DNA of 64,000 bases from DATJPW01 sp035506215 (GCA_035506215.1 DATJPW010000012.1:17382-81381), one strand, 5' to 3'. Shown: positions 25,870-35,012, counted from the stretch's first letter. Made by a program: numbers and translations. The notes: generated by a model from the sequence alone, not told the origin.

Positions 25870-28800
25870 TTACCTTGGGTAAATCATACTTAAACGCCTA
25901 TTCACTTTCACCGAATAATATGAAAGGGGCCAGAAGAATGGATGATCATACCCATCGTGACGGACGTCGGCTCTCGCCAATCTGAGGGCTTCAAGCTTCC
26001 CCTTTCCGGATGCAATATGCTTGAAGAAGTTCTTCACCAACTCCACTGAAGATCTTTCGGCCACGCTCCACATGCTCATCAGCAGGCTTCGAGCGCCCGC
26101 ATACTGAAAGGATCTGCCCATTCCCATAGTGCCTTCACCGGGTAACTGTCGCCCCAGCCCTGTCTGGCAAGCCCCCAAGACCACTGTGCCGGCATTTAAT
26201 CGAAGGCCCATAACTTCATTGGCCCTCAAGAAACCGTCCGTTCCCGGCGGTACCAGTGAAAGAACCAGCAGCGGTTCCGTCATGCCGAGAGCTGAACTGT
26301 CCAAGTATCCGTGAGTCGCGAAGACTATGGACCCGTATTTGGCCAGTGAGGGGCCGATTGTAGTAACAAAGGTCTCCTTGGTAGCGCTCAGGCCGGTGAA
26401 AATGTCGCTCTTGTCCCCATACATCTGTTTGAGGTCTTCGGCAAGCTCGCCGGTTTGAGGGAGCCTATTGAACCCGAGATCTTCAACGCCGGCTTTCTTC
26501 ATTACAGACATAAGCTGGTAGACGTGCTTACCTCCGGAGGCCGCCGTACGAACCGCTTGTTTTTGGACCCGCGGGTCTTTCGTATCGAAAACCGGATCGG
26601 CCATTACCAGCAGGCGATCCTCAGGCTTCGTCCGGTTCGCCAACGTCCTGGTGAGGGTCAGGGCGGTAATCGACTGGCAGTAAATCACGGGGTTCCGGTC
26701 ACCAAGGAATTGCACCCCCTCGGTCTGAGGCAAGCCCGAGGACTCTTTGATCCGACCATCTCCGTTGAGGACCAGCATTTCGAATGGAAGGCTCCCGAGA
26801 CAATCGTCCGGTGAGACGACCATCGTGGCCCCTTCGGGAACTACAGGTATGACATCTCCCAGCAAAGAATCGGCAAGTCTCTTTCCCGAACCAAAATCAA
26901 ATGCTTTCAATTTTTCTACTAGATCGTCTTGTCCTGGAACGACCTGGAGCGGGATCATGAACTGCGTCACAAGCTTTTCAAGCTCGGCTCTGGGTATGGG
27001 CTTAAAGAGCCCCTTCATGATCTCCTTTCCACGGGTGAGATAGATCAAAATCCCTTCATCGGTCACATGGTAGGTCACGACCCACTCGCCCGCTTTTAGG
27101 GCGGTTTTGTCCAAATCCGGGGGCTCGGGATATTTGGTGGCCGCGAAGAGTGGGTAATCAGTCCGCAACTTATCAACATGGGCCTTCAAATCACTCTTGG
27201 CCTCCTTGATTTGAGGCTCGAGGGCTTGGACGACGTCTTTGTCCCCGGTTTCGTATGCGCTTTGCCTGTGCTTCAGAAGAGCGGTCAGGTGTTCGTTTAC
27301 TTCAAGGTCTTTCTCCATTATCTCTTCGGGAATATCCTGAAACATTCCCTCCACTCGATGGGAGATCGCCTCGGAAAACGCTCGAGCTTTTGTCAATTCC
27401 GACTCTTTAAGCGCATCGGCCGGTTTGTTCATTTTCACGGAGACCCGTGCAATCCCCTCATAGGGCGCTGTTCTAACGAATCCGCCGATTCGAACGTTAA
27501 AAAACTCCGATCTTTCCGGCACACTCAAAGTCGAGCGTATTTCTTCAACACACTCTACCGCCTTGCGGAAAGACGCGGCTGCCGATATCAGGTCTCCAAG
27601 TCCTTCCTGAGCGAGTCCCAATCCGGTATAGGCTATGAATAAATTGTCAACGTTACCGCTTTTCTCGGCTTGTTGCGCCAGTGTTTGATATTGATTCGCG
27701 GCTCCGGCATAATCCTGCTTGAGAAGACATAATCTGCCCTTGGATAGGTCGGAGCCGGACTTCTTGATTAACGGTTCGGCCTTTTGTACTTCACCCATGT
27801 CCAGGTGCAGGTTGGCGATGAGGTCGTCTAACCTCTTTGTAGCGTCCGCATTCTGTTTAAGAATGTCTTTGGCACGGCCGAAAGTTTGCAATGAGTTTTC
27901 CTGTTGGCCGATGGATTGATAGAGTAGCCCTAACTGGATCAGAGCTTCCGCCTCGCTGCCTTTGTCGCCTGTCTTTTTGGCGATGGCTAGCGCCTGTTCA
28001 AAAAAATCAGTAGCCTTTTCGTGTTTTCCCCACTTGAAAAAGGACTGTCCGAGGCATGTTAGAGATTCGGCTTCTTCTTTTTTCTTGCCGCTCTTTTTCG
28101 CCACCTCCAGAGACGCCTGGAGATTTTCCAGGGCCTTCGGATAGTTGCCGAGAATGTTGTACGCCCGACCGAGTCCCCTCAAAGTGTCTCCTTCGAGTTT
28201 GGCATTCTTGGTTTTCTTGGCCTTTTCCAGTCCCTGAAGGAAGACTTCCGTGGCCTTATTGTACTGTCCGCGACTAAGATGCAATGAGCCTAACGTGTAG
28301 AGGTCCTCAGTTGCCTGCTTGAAATTGCCCGTAAGCTCAGCCTGCTGTATCCCCTGCCGTAAATGCTCGATCGCCTGGCTGTTCCGACCCGAGGCCTGGT
28401 ACATTTTCCCGAGTTGCCCATGTGCCCTTGCCTGATCTCTAACATTGCCGGTCCGTTTGGAGACTTCCAGGGCTTTCTGGAAATGTTCGGCAGCCTTCTC
28501 ATATTGCCCGAGCGACAGCTCCGCCTTACCGGTCCCTTGCAAGGCGTATCCGACACCTTGAACGTCCCCGGAATTTTCCGCGAATTGAAGAGCTTCACGG
28601 TATTTTTCCAGGGCAGCGGTCGGATTGCCCCTCAAATTGTCGAGATTGCCTAAGCACAGTGTAGCCCTCCCCTTCCGCATCGTGTCTCCGGCGCTAACAG
28701 CGACATCGAGGGCTTTCTTGTAAAACTCTTCGGCCTTGTCATATTGTCCTCGGCCTTTGTATACATTACCTAGCAAGTTGATAGCCGCTCCTTGCTGGTC

Positions 28801-29187
28801 AACATTGCCGCTGGATTTGCTGATCTCCAGCCCCTGTTCAAACAGTTCCAGCGCTTTGTCAAACTTTCCCTGATCCAACTGGGTCTTGCCCTGCCATATG
28901 TTCGCGCCGGCCACTCCTCTTTTGTGTCCTATCGCTCCCCAGATCTCCTCGGCCTGTTTGAATTTTTGCTCGGCCTCATCGAGTTCTTCTTTAGTACGGG
29001 CCTTCTGGTACAGGGCCTGACCTTCATCGAAAAGCTGCCTTCCACGGCGCTTCTCTGCTGCGATGGGGTCGTGACCCTTCCCGAATCCCTGCCAGCGCTT
29101 ATCGCAAAATGAGGGCTTCTCGCTCAATAAAAGACCCGAGATCAGTATCCCGACAACGAGAAATAGGCTTTTTGACCGTGTGGTCAT
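25870..29187 (-). CDS. Exported TPR-CHAT (caspase-like) protease
   Basis: 1105 residues. Signal peptide (SLFLVVGILISGLLLSEKP), about a dozen 40-residue TPR units (residues about 75-600, e.g. YDKAEEFYKKALDVA, YEKAAEHFQKALEVS), a charged helical linker, then a CHAT domain (residues about 740-1100). The catalytic dyad is intact: His959 in FATHGYLD and Cys1007 in VLGACQTGLGR. CHAT domains are clan CD cysteine peptidases, kin to separase and caspases. The substrate is unknown; the TPRs probably bind it or a regulator. A strong AAGGAGG precedes the ATG. First gene of a run with DUF4384 and a CHASE2 cyclase. Confidence 0.92.
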   Translation of the reverse strand: MTTRSKSLFLVVGILISGLLLSEKPSFCDKRWQGFGKGHDPIAAEKRRGRQLFDEGQALYQKARTKEELDEAEQKFKQAEEIWGAIGHKRGVAGANIWQGKTQLDQGKFDKALELFEQGLEISKSSGNVDQQGAAINLLGNVYKGRGQYDKAEEFYKKALDVAVSAGDTMRKGRATLCLGNLDNLRGNPTAALEKYREALQFAENSGDVQGVGYALQGTGKAELSLGQYEKAAEHFQKALEVSKRTGNVRDQARAHGQLGKMYQASGRNSQAIEHLRQGIQQAELTGNFKQATEDLYTLGSLHLSRGQYNKATEVFLQGLEKAKKTKNAKLEGDTLRGLGRAYNILGNYPKALENLQASLEVAKKSGKKKEEAESLTCLGQSFFKWGKHEKATDFFEQALAIAKKTGDKGSEAEALIQLGLLYQSIGQQENSLQTFGRAKDILKQNADATKRLDDLIANLHLDMGEVQKAEPLIKKSGSDLSKGRLCLLKQDYAGAANQYQTLAQQAEKSGNVDNLFIAYTGLGLAQEGLGDLISAAASFRKAVECVEEIRSTLSVPERSEFFNVRIGGFVRTAPYEGIARVSVKMNKPADALKESELTKARAFSEAISHRVEGMFQDIPEEIMEKDLEVNEHLTALLKHRQSAYETGDKDVVQALEPQIKEAKSDLKAHVDKLRTDYPLFAATKYPEPPDLDKTALKAGEWVVTYHVTDEGILIYLTRGKEIMKGLFKPIPRAELEKLVTQFMIPLQVVPGQDDLVEKLKAFDFGSGKRLADSLLGDVIPVVPEGATMVVSPDDCLGSLPFEMLVLNGDGRIKESSGLPQTEGVQFLGDRNPVIYCQSITALTLTRTLANRTKPEDRLLVMADPVFDTKDPRVQKQAVRTAASGGKHVYQLMSVMKKAGVEDLGFNRLPQTGELAEDLKQMYGDKSDIFTGLSATKETFVTTIGPSLAKYGSIVFATHGYLDSSALGMTEPLLVLSLVPPGTDGFLRANEVMGLRLNAGTVVLGACQTGLGRQLPGEGTMGMGRSFQYAGARSLLMSMWSVAERSSVELVKNFFKHIASGKGKLEALRLARADVRHDGYDHPFFWPLSYYSVKVNRRLSMIYPR

Positions 29188-29223
29188 GCGTAACCTCCTT
29201 ATGCAGGACCGAAATTACGCGAA

Positions 29224-29254
29224 ATTATTGGTCGTTTCACTTTAAGATTGTAAA
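29224..29254 (-). promoter_or_regulatory. Candidate promoter of the CHAT gene
   Basis: On the minus strand TTTACA (29249-29254), a 19-base spacer and AATAAT (29224-29229) lie 37 bases before the CHAT start codon. The spacer is long, so this is only a candidate, but the stretch is the most A+T-rich part of the upstream region. Confidence 0.35.
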
Positions 29255-29456
29255 GAATTAATGGTTTATTTGTCCGCCTCCGGATTTGGCGTAGATTCAT
29301 TTGCCGCGTTGCAGTCCTCTTTCCGGATCGCCTGGAAGTTAGGAGTGAGTACCAGGTTTGCACATCGGCCGGTTCATTTCAACTATTTGTTTTTGCACAG
29401 CAAGAATTCGGTTACGGGTGGTGAAAGGCTGTCATTGCGAAGAAGGAATGGATTTC

Positions 29457-29529
29457 CGTCATTCCGGCGGAGGCCGTGAATCCAGGCTTTTCAACTTTTT
29501 CTGCGGCCCGGCTTTCACCGGGGATGACG
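29457..29529. repeat. REP/MITE-like element (CGTCATTCCGG ... CCGGGGATGACG)
   Basis: A 73-base element with imperfect terminal inverted repeats CGTCATTCCGG (29457-29467) and CCGGGGATGACG (29518-29529), plus an inner CCGGCGGAGGCCG palindrome and AATCCAG. It resembles the widespread proteobacterial 'CGTCATTCC...GGAATGACG' intergenic repeat. It occupies the middle of the 443-base gap between the CHAT gene and the next small gene. Nothing else is recognisable there apart from the CHAT promoter region. Confidence 0.65.
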
Positions 29530-29630
29530 ACACGGACGGATGTGATTGTTTTCCGTCAGAAAATTGAGAGTACAAGAACGCTCGGCAATTCCCTGAACCA
29601 CTTCCAGAAGAGCGCTTCTTGCAACCAGAA

Positions 29631-29864
29631 CTAGTTAAGTATTTCAGCACTCTTGGGCTTTAATAATTCGACCAGTTCATGTATATCGATGGAAATAGGC
29701 TGCTCTCCTTCGAAACCAAACACGCAGGTGTTGCCGGAGTTAATGGCAAAAGCAAAATAACCGTCCGAATATTGCGCTATAAGGGTCGCGCCCGTGCAAG
29801 GCACGTCCGTGACTACCATGTCTTTGTCCAGGACGAGGGTCATCAAGACCTGTTCGTCATTCAT
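29631..29864 (-). CDS. Small hypothetical protein
   Basis: 77 residues, not recognised. Sequence features: MNDEQVLMTLVLDKDMVV at the start, a central VPCTGATLIAQYSDGYFAFAIN, and a C-terminal amphipathic helix (DIHELVELLKPKSAEI). No signal peptide or membrane segment. ATG 29864 is chosen because AAGGAG lies 8 bases upstream; ATG 29870 would be too close. The good ribosome site and acidic composition suggest a real gene. Stand-alone. Confidence 0.6.
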   Translation of the reverse strand: MNDEQVLMTLVLDKDMVVTDVPCTGATLIAQYSDGYFAFAINSGNTCVFGFEGEQPISIDIHELVELLKPKSAEILN

Positions 29865-30016
29865 TCTCATTGCTCCTTACTGTTCCGTATATGGTCATGC
29901 TGATTCTAGCATGAGCGTCCATGTGTAAGAAGGCCTAGCACAAGTCATAGTCTTTTTCAATGGCTGCCATTGGTTTTGGCAATAATGGACGAGGGAGATG
30001 GAGTTGAGGGAATGTA

Positions 30017-30457
30017 TTGGTGGAAGGTGTCCAGTTGGCAGAAGATTTCCGTCAGGATCGCGTAGACGAAAAAGAACGGTTTAAGTATTTCTTGGCAAGT
30101 GCCATTGTGGCAGGCAGCGGCGCTCGGTTAGTTTCCTATTTCGGGTGGGGTAAGGTCTTGCATATCATCACTGCTGCCGCAATGGTTCCCATTACCATCA
30201 TAGGAACTATGCTGTGCTTCAGGACCAACAGAAGTGGCGATAATAGTGATTTCATAGGAAGAATGGTTTGTTTGAGTTGGCCCATTAGCATCAAGGTGTT
30301 TGTAGTGTTGTTGATGTTATTCACCATCATTGGTTTTACTTTCGGACTCTTTATTCACACCTTCAATGTCTTCTTTGTATTTTATTATGTATCAAATACT
30401 GAGATGGCGGCATTTGACAAACGTATGGCCGGCGAAGTGGTCTTTTTCCTTTTTTAG
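30017..30457 (+). CDS. Hypothetical membrane protein
   Basis: 146 residues, not recognised. A charged N-terminus (QLAEDFRQDRVDEKERFKYFL) precedes three likely membrane helices (about residues 48-66, 88-113 and an overlapping hydrophobic FNVFFVFYYV segment). The start is TTG 30017 or GTG 30020 with GAGGG upstream. Base composition is visibly richer in A+T than neighbouring housekeeping genes, which may indicate acquisition. Function unknown. Confidence 0.5.
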   Translation: MVEGVQLAEDFRQDRVDEKERFKYFLASAIVAGSGARLVSYFGWGKVLHIITAAAMVPITIIGTMLCFRTNRSGDNSDFIGRMVCLSWPISIKVFVVLLMLFTIIGFTFGLFIHTFNVFFVFYYVSNTEMAAFDKRMAGEVVFFLF

Positions 30458-30612
30458 TTTTTGGCATCCCTTATCTAATCTGCTATTGTTATATATTCTA
30501 CAAGTTTGTTAGAATTATCGCTAGTCCAAGATGATTGAAAATACTGATTGAGCTGCCATCTTGGAGTAGCCGGGTTTGAAAGTCGGCAGGGAAAGGATAT
30601 TTAAGGGTAATC

Positions 30613-31734
30613 ATGAAAGCCATTTGCTGCCTGATGGCTATTCTATCAATTACTGTGATTTTGGTTCCGTCTTTCAGCATTGCGATTGATCAGAAAGCTG
30701 ATGTTGCGGACCAAGAGACCCAAAAGCCCTCCACGTTTGAAACGGATTTGCTCGATCTATTCTCGCGGAAAAGCGGACAAGAACTCTCGCTGACAAATAT
30801 CCCACCATTGTATCTGGAACCCAAAATGTCCGGTGAAGGCATTTGGGTAAGACAAGAGTTATCGGAAGGCGACAATTCCACTCCCCTCGTTTATAAGACT
30901 TTCTACCGCCCCAGCAGCGAATACCCGAATGCGATAGTTTATATGATGCTGTTCAATATGAAGCATATTTCGCCGAAAATGTATCTCGGGTCTTGTGAAC
31001 CATATTGGAAAGAATCCTGCCCGCATCTGTCATCCGCGGACCAGTCTCGGCTCTTGGCTATTACGAACGCCCTGTGGATAACCAAGCACGCGGGAAGAGG
31101 CGGAATAATTCTTCAGGGTGAAATTCTGAAGCCTATGGAAAAAGGGGTGGCGACCGTAGTCTTCTATAAAAATGGTGCAGCGGATATCGTCGAGTGGAAC
31201 GATGAAATCCAAGTCTCGGAAGTTCAAGACGCCAGGCAATTATTGCATCTGATTGTTAAAGACAGCCAGGTAATAACCTCTATGGTCCGAAGAGGAGTGC
31301 TGCTTTCTGCTGAGATCGGACTCGGTTCTCTTTTAAATGAGGAACAGCCGATAACAATGGTCCCCGCGGCTGCTCCGGGAGAAAAACCAACATCCAAGCT
31401 GAATTTCACATCAGGAGACCTCTGGTTCTTGGGTACACGAAGCGCTTTTGGTATCCGTCCTGATGGAAACCTAGTGTTTGTCATGGGACATCATATCAGC
31501 ACAGCAGATTTAGCAAAAGCTCTGGTGTTGGCTGGATGTGTTCGAGGAATCCATGCGGACGCCAATCCCGGCAACTGCCTTGGTATCGTTTATTGCCGTG
31601 ACAAAGCCGGACAAATAGCAAATAAGGTTGGATTGTCGCCCACCCAAAACAAGAGTAGTCTTGATCGCTACCTAAAAGGAGTCTCCACAAAAGATTTCTT
31701 TGCCTTCTTTAAACGGACGCCGGAAGGAAAGTAA
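30613..31734 (+). CDS. Exported protein with phosphodiester glycosidase-like (NAGPA/DUF2233) C-terminus
   Basis: 373 residues. Signal peptide (CCLMAILSITVILVPSFSIA). The N-terminal two thirds are unfamiliar. The C-terminal third (residues about 270-345) has the NAGPA-like layout: LWFLGTRSAFGIRPDGNLVFV, then STADLAKALVLAGCVRGIHADANPGNC, where typical members have TALGID..G and a LNLDGGGSS motif. The Gly-rich motif is changed to HADANPGNC. Exported or periplasmic glycoconjugate enzyme is a reasonable inference but the assignment is by layout only. AAGGG precedes the ATG. Confidence 0.55.
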   Translation: MKAICCLMAILSITVILVPSFSIAIDQKADVADQETQKPSTFETDLLDLFSRKSGQELSLTNIPPLYLEPKMSGEGIWVRQELSEGDNSTPLVYKTFYRPSSEYPNAIVYMMLFNMKHISPKMYLGSCEPYWKESCPHLSSADQSRLLAITNALWITKHAGRGGIILQGEILKPMEKGVATVVFYKNGAADIVEWNDEIQVSEVQDARQLLHLIVKDSQVITSMVRRGVLLSAEIGLGSLLNEEQPITMVPAAAPGEKPTSKLNFTSGDLWFLGTRSAFGIRPDGNLVFVMGHHISTADLAKALVLAGCVRGIHADANPGNCLGIVYCRDKAGQIANKVGLSPTQNKSSLDRYLKGVSTKDFFAFFKRTPEGK

Positions 31735-31810
31735 TTTTTTTGATTGGCAATCCGTGAAACAGCTTCTTTAGAAGAATCCGCCTTTTTTTGAATCTTGTAA
31801 TGATTCAGTA

Positions 31811-32194
31811 CTATTTCTTCTCGACCACAACCATTGCGCAGGCAGTCTCGGCAGTATGAGTGAGAGAGACGTGGATGCCGGACACGTTCATAGCTTCAGC
31901 CATCACCGATGCTTCGGCCCGAAGACGTATCGACGGCTGGGTTCTCTCGCCGCCGCAGATGAGCACTGCGGCAGGTGTAACGCCCTTCGAGAATCCTGTC
32001 CCGAGGGCTTTTACAAGGGCTTCTTTCGCGGCAAATCGGGCCGCGTATGCCTCGGCAGGCCTGGCCGAGCCTTGACATACGGCAATTTCTTCCTTGCAGA
32101 ACACCCTCTCGACAAAGCGTCTTCCCCAAGGTCGCTCCAAAATTCTCTCCATCCGAGAGACTTCGACCAAATCGACTCCGACCCCGAGTATCAC
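31811..32194 (-). CDS. acpS: Holo-[acyl-carrier-protein] synthase
   Basis: Transfers 4'-phosphopantetheine from CoA to ACP. 127 residues: MILGVGVDLVEVSRMERIL (metal-binding Asp and Glu), FCKEEIAVC, YAARFAAKEALVKALGTGF (catalytic Glu-Ala-Lys motif) and HVSLTHTAETACAMVVVE. Overlaps folP by four bases, third gene of ftsH-folP-acpS. coaD elsewhere in the window supplies the CoA branch. Confidence 0.96.
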   Translation of the reverse strand: MILGVGVDLVEVSRMERILERPWGRRFVERVFCKEEIAVCQGSARPAEAYAARFAAKEALVKALGTGFSKGVTPAAVLICGGERTQPSIRLRAEASVMAEAMNVSGIHVSLTHTAETACAMVVVEKK

Positions 32195-33051
32195 CCTTCC
32201 ACCTTCTCCCTAAGCACAGCGTCGAGGACCCTGCAAGCTTGTACTGTGTACGGCACATTGTGGGCGCGTACTATGGTTGCGCCTCTCATGACAGCCGCAG
32301 TTATGGCCGCAACAGTGCCTATGTCCCGCTCCGCGGGGACCGGTTGGTCGAGGATCTTCCCCAAAAACGCCTTTCTGGAAGGCCCCACCAGTATATGTTT
32401 TCCCAGGTCCTTGAAGACTTCCAATTGATTAATCAGAATCAAATTATGATCAAAGGTTTTGCCGAAGCCCAGTCCCGGGTCCACGATGATTTTCTCAGGT
32501 GAAATACCGGCATCTTCCAACGTACGGCTCCTCTCCTGAAGAAAGGCGAAAATGTCACCGGGAAACGAGTCGTAACGTATGTCGATTTGCATTGTCCTTG
32601 GGGCCCCGAGCATATGCATCACGACGAGGGCCGCGCCCGATTCTCTCGCCAGGTCCACCATGCCGGGATCGTCCCGAAAGCCCGTCACGTCATTAATTAT
32701 CTGCGCCCCTGCTTCTATAGCTGTTTCCGCCACCGATCGCCGTCGTGTGTCTATTGAAACCACTGCATCACGAGCGCCTCGAATTATTCCTTCAACAACT
32801 GGTTTAATTCGGGTTATTTCCTCATCAACCTCAACCGGCAGTGAACCCGGGCGCGTTGATTCTCCTCCCACATCAATTATGTCGGCGCCGGCCTCCAGCA
32901 TCTGCAGGGAAGCTGCTATCGCCACTTCAGGATCGAAGTGTTTCCCGCCGTCGGAGAAAGAGTCCGGCGTAGTATTGACAACTCCCATCACGAGAGTATG
33001 AGAAGAAGGGTCCAGAGTGGATGATGGCAGAGGGATCGGCGGTGGAGTCAT
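32191..33051 (-). CDS. folP: Dihydropteroate synthase
   Basis: Condenses 4-aminobenzoate with the pterin diphosphate in folate synthesis; the sulfonamide target. 286 residues. Motifs include VMGVVNTTPDSFSDGG (loop 1), IIDVGGESTRPGS, DTRRRSVAETAIEAGAQIINDVTG, DPGLGFGK and the pterin-binding Lys/Ser in LVGPSRKAFLG. 14 bases after ftsH, overlapping acpS by ATGA. ftsH-folP adjacency is widespread. Confidence 0.96.
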   Translation of the reverse strand: MTPPPIPLPSSTLDPSSHTLVMGVVNTTPDSFSDGGKHFDPEVAIAASLQMLEAGADIIDVGGESTRPGSLPVEVDEEITRIKPVVEGIIRGARDAVVSIDTRRRSVAETAIEAGAQIINDVTGFRDDPGMVDLARESGAALVVMHMLGAPRTMQIDIRYDSFPGDIFAFLQERSRTLEDAGISPEKIIVDPGLGFGKTFDHNLILINQLEVFKDLGKHILVGPSRKAFLGKILDQPVPAERDIGTVAAITAAVMRGATIVRAHNVPYTVQACRVLDAVLREKVEG

Positions 33052-33065
33052 ACAGATTTGAAACG

Positions 33066-35012
33066 TCAGACCTTTCCCGGGTCAGGAGCGCTTGTCGGAG
33101 TTCCCACGATCAAATCGCCGTCGCCCGCGTGTGCAAGTTCAGTCTTCTTTTTGTCGGTTGGGGCTTGCACGGATTTCTCCATCGGGGGCAATTCCCGACC
33201 CTCCATAAGCGTCTCCAGTTCGTCTGCTGAGAGGGTCTCCCGCTCCAGCAGCGCCTCCGCGATGCTTTGCACCGTTTCTTTGTTTTCCGTTATTACGAAT
33301 GATGCTTTCTCATAACTTTCCGTGACGATCTTGCGGATCTCGGTGTCGATGGTGATCGCGGTTTCTTCCGAATAGTCTCGGTGGCGAGCGAACTCTTTAC
33401 CCAGGAAGATCTGCTCCTCTTTTTGACCAAAGGTCAGCGGGCCAAGCGTATCGCTCATTCCCCATTCACAGACCATTTTTCTCGCCAGCTCCGTCGCCCG
33501 CTGAATGTCGTTGCCAGCTCCGGTGGTCATATGATTAAGGAACATCTCTTCGGCCGCCCGTCCACCCATCAGGACCGCTATTTGTGTGAGGAGATACGCT
33601 TTGGCGTATGTGTGCCTGTCATCGATAGGCAGTTGCTGCGTCACTCCCAAGGCACGGCCTCTGGGAATAATCGTGACCTTGTGAATCGGGTCTGCTCCCG
33701 GCATCATTCGGGCGACAAAAGCGTGGCCCGCTTCGTGAAACGCCGTATTCCGCCTTTCTTCCTCGCTGATGACCAGGCTACGACGCTCCATGCCCATCAG
33801 GACTTTGTCTTTGGCATACTCGAAGTCGAACATAGTGATCTGATCGGCATCCCTCCGGGCCGCACTGAGGGCCGCTTCATTGACGAGATTCGCAAGGTCC
33901 GCCCCGGAAAAGCCCGGTGTCCCCCGGCTGACGGTTTCCAGATTCACATCCTTTGCAATCGGGGCCTTCCGCGTATGAACTCGGAGGATCGCCGCACGAC
34001 CTCGTATGTCCGGCGGCGGCACAACCACCTGCCGATCGAATCGACCAGGCCTCAAAAGCGCTGGATCCAGAACGTCCGGCCTATTAGTGGCGCTTATTAG
34101 GATTACTCCCTCATTGGTTTCAAAGCCGTCCATTTCGACGAGCAATTGATTCAGGGTCTGCTCTCTTTCATCGTGGCCGCCGCCGAGTCCCGCTCCTCTG
34201 TGGCGGCCTACCGCATCAATTTCGTCGATAAAGATAATGCAAGGAGCGTTCTTCTTCCCTTGTATGAACAGATCTCGGACTCGAGAAGCGCCTACCCCAA
34301 CGAACATTTCGACGAAATCAGATCCGGAAATAGAGAAGAAAGGTACGCTGGCCTCACCAGCTACTGCCCTTGCGAGAAGCGTTTTGCCCGTTCCCGGAGC
34401 GCCCATTAAAAGGACGCCTTTCGGGATTTTTCCGCCCAGGCGAGTAAATTTTTTCGGGTCGCGGAGGAACTCCACGACTTCTCGCAGTTCCTCCTCGGCT
34501 TCTTCAACACCAGCCACGTCGTCAAAAGTCACTTTATTTTGAGCTTCGTTTATTAACCGTGCGCGGCTCTTTCCGAAGCTCATAGCTCTCCCGCCGCCGG
34601 CCTGCATTTGTCTCATAAAGAAGACAAAGATGCCGATGAGGAAAATCATAGGCAGCCACGAAATCAAGGCCGTCAGATACCAAGGATTATCATCCTCGGG
34701 CGAGACCTGAATCTCGACCCTGTTCTTCATCAACGATGGGATAAGCTCACTATCTTGAGGGGCCAGGGTCTTGAACGTCCCGGAGCCGTCCAGGTAGGTG
34801 CCGCGTATTCGATTTCCCTGGAGGAGCACCGATTTGACCGCGCCTTGATCCACTTCCTGTCGAAACTGACTATAGCTTATCTCTTTTTGCTGCGGCTTAG
34901 TCGGGTTGAAGAGATGGAACATAAAGATCATTACCAGGCAGATGACTAGCCAGAGCCCGACATTTTTATATATGTTGTTCAACAAATTCTCCGATTCAGC
35001 GCGTTTGTCCAA
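33066..35012 (-). CDS. ftsH: ATP-dependent zinc metalloprotease FtsH
   Basis: Membrane AAA+ protease for misfolded membrane and regulatory proteins. Up to 648 residues: two membrane helices (VGLWLVICLVMIFMF and LISWLPMIFLIGIFVFF) around a periplasmic loop, Walker A GAPGTGKTLLAR, Walker B IIFIDEIDAVG, SRH ATNRPDVLDPALLRPGRFDRQ, and zinc site FHEAGHAFV. TTG 35012 has no ribosome site; TTG 34982 has GGAG 6 bases upstream and gives the usual short N-terminus, so it may be the true start. Confidence 0.96.
   Translation of the reverse strand: MDKRAESENLLNNIYKNVGLWLVICLVMIFMFHLFNPTKPQQKEISYSQFRQEVDQGAVKSVLLQGNRIRGTYLDGSGTFKTLAPQDSELIPSLMKNRVEIQVSPEDDNPWYLTALISWLPMIFLIGIFVFFMRQMQAGGGRAMSFGKSRARLINEAQNKVTFDDVAGVEEAEEELREVVEFLRDPKKFTRLGGKIPKGVLLMGAPGTGKTLLARAVAGEASVPFFSISGSDFVEMFVGVGASRVRDLFIQGKKNAPCIIFIDEIDAVGRHRGAGLGGGHDEREQTLNQLLVEMDGFETNEGVILISATNRPDVLDPALLRPGRFDRQVVVPPPDIRGRAAILRVHTRKAPIAKDVNLETVSRGTPGFSGADLANLVNEAALSAARRDADQITMFDFEYAKDKVLMGMERRSLVISEEERRNTAFHEAGHAFVARMMPGADPIHKVTIIPRGRALGVTQQLPIDDRHTYAKAYLLTQIAVLMGGRAAEEMFLNHMTTGAGNDIQRATELARKMVCEWGMSDTLGPLTFGQKEEQIFLGKEFARHRDYSEETAITIDTEIRKIVTESYEKASFVITENKETVQSIAEALLERETLSADELETLMEGRELPPMEKSVQAPTDKKKTELAHAGDGDLIVGTPTSAPDPGKV

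Noticed and set aside
31763..31789. Terminator after the glycosidase-like gene
   Set aside because: A CTTCT-TT-AGAAG mini-stem is 8 bases away from a T-run; too weak to report as a feature.
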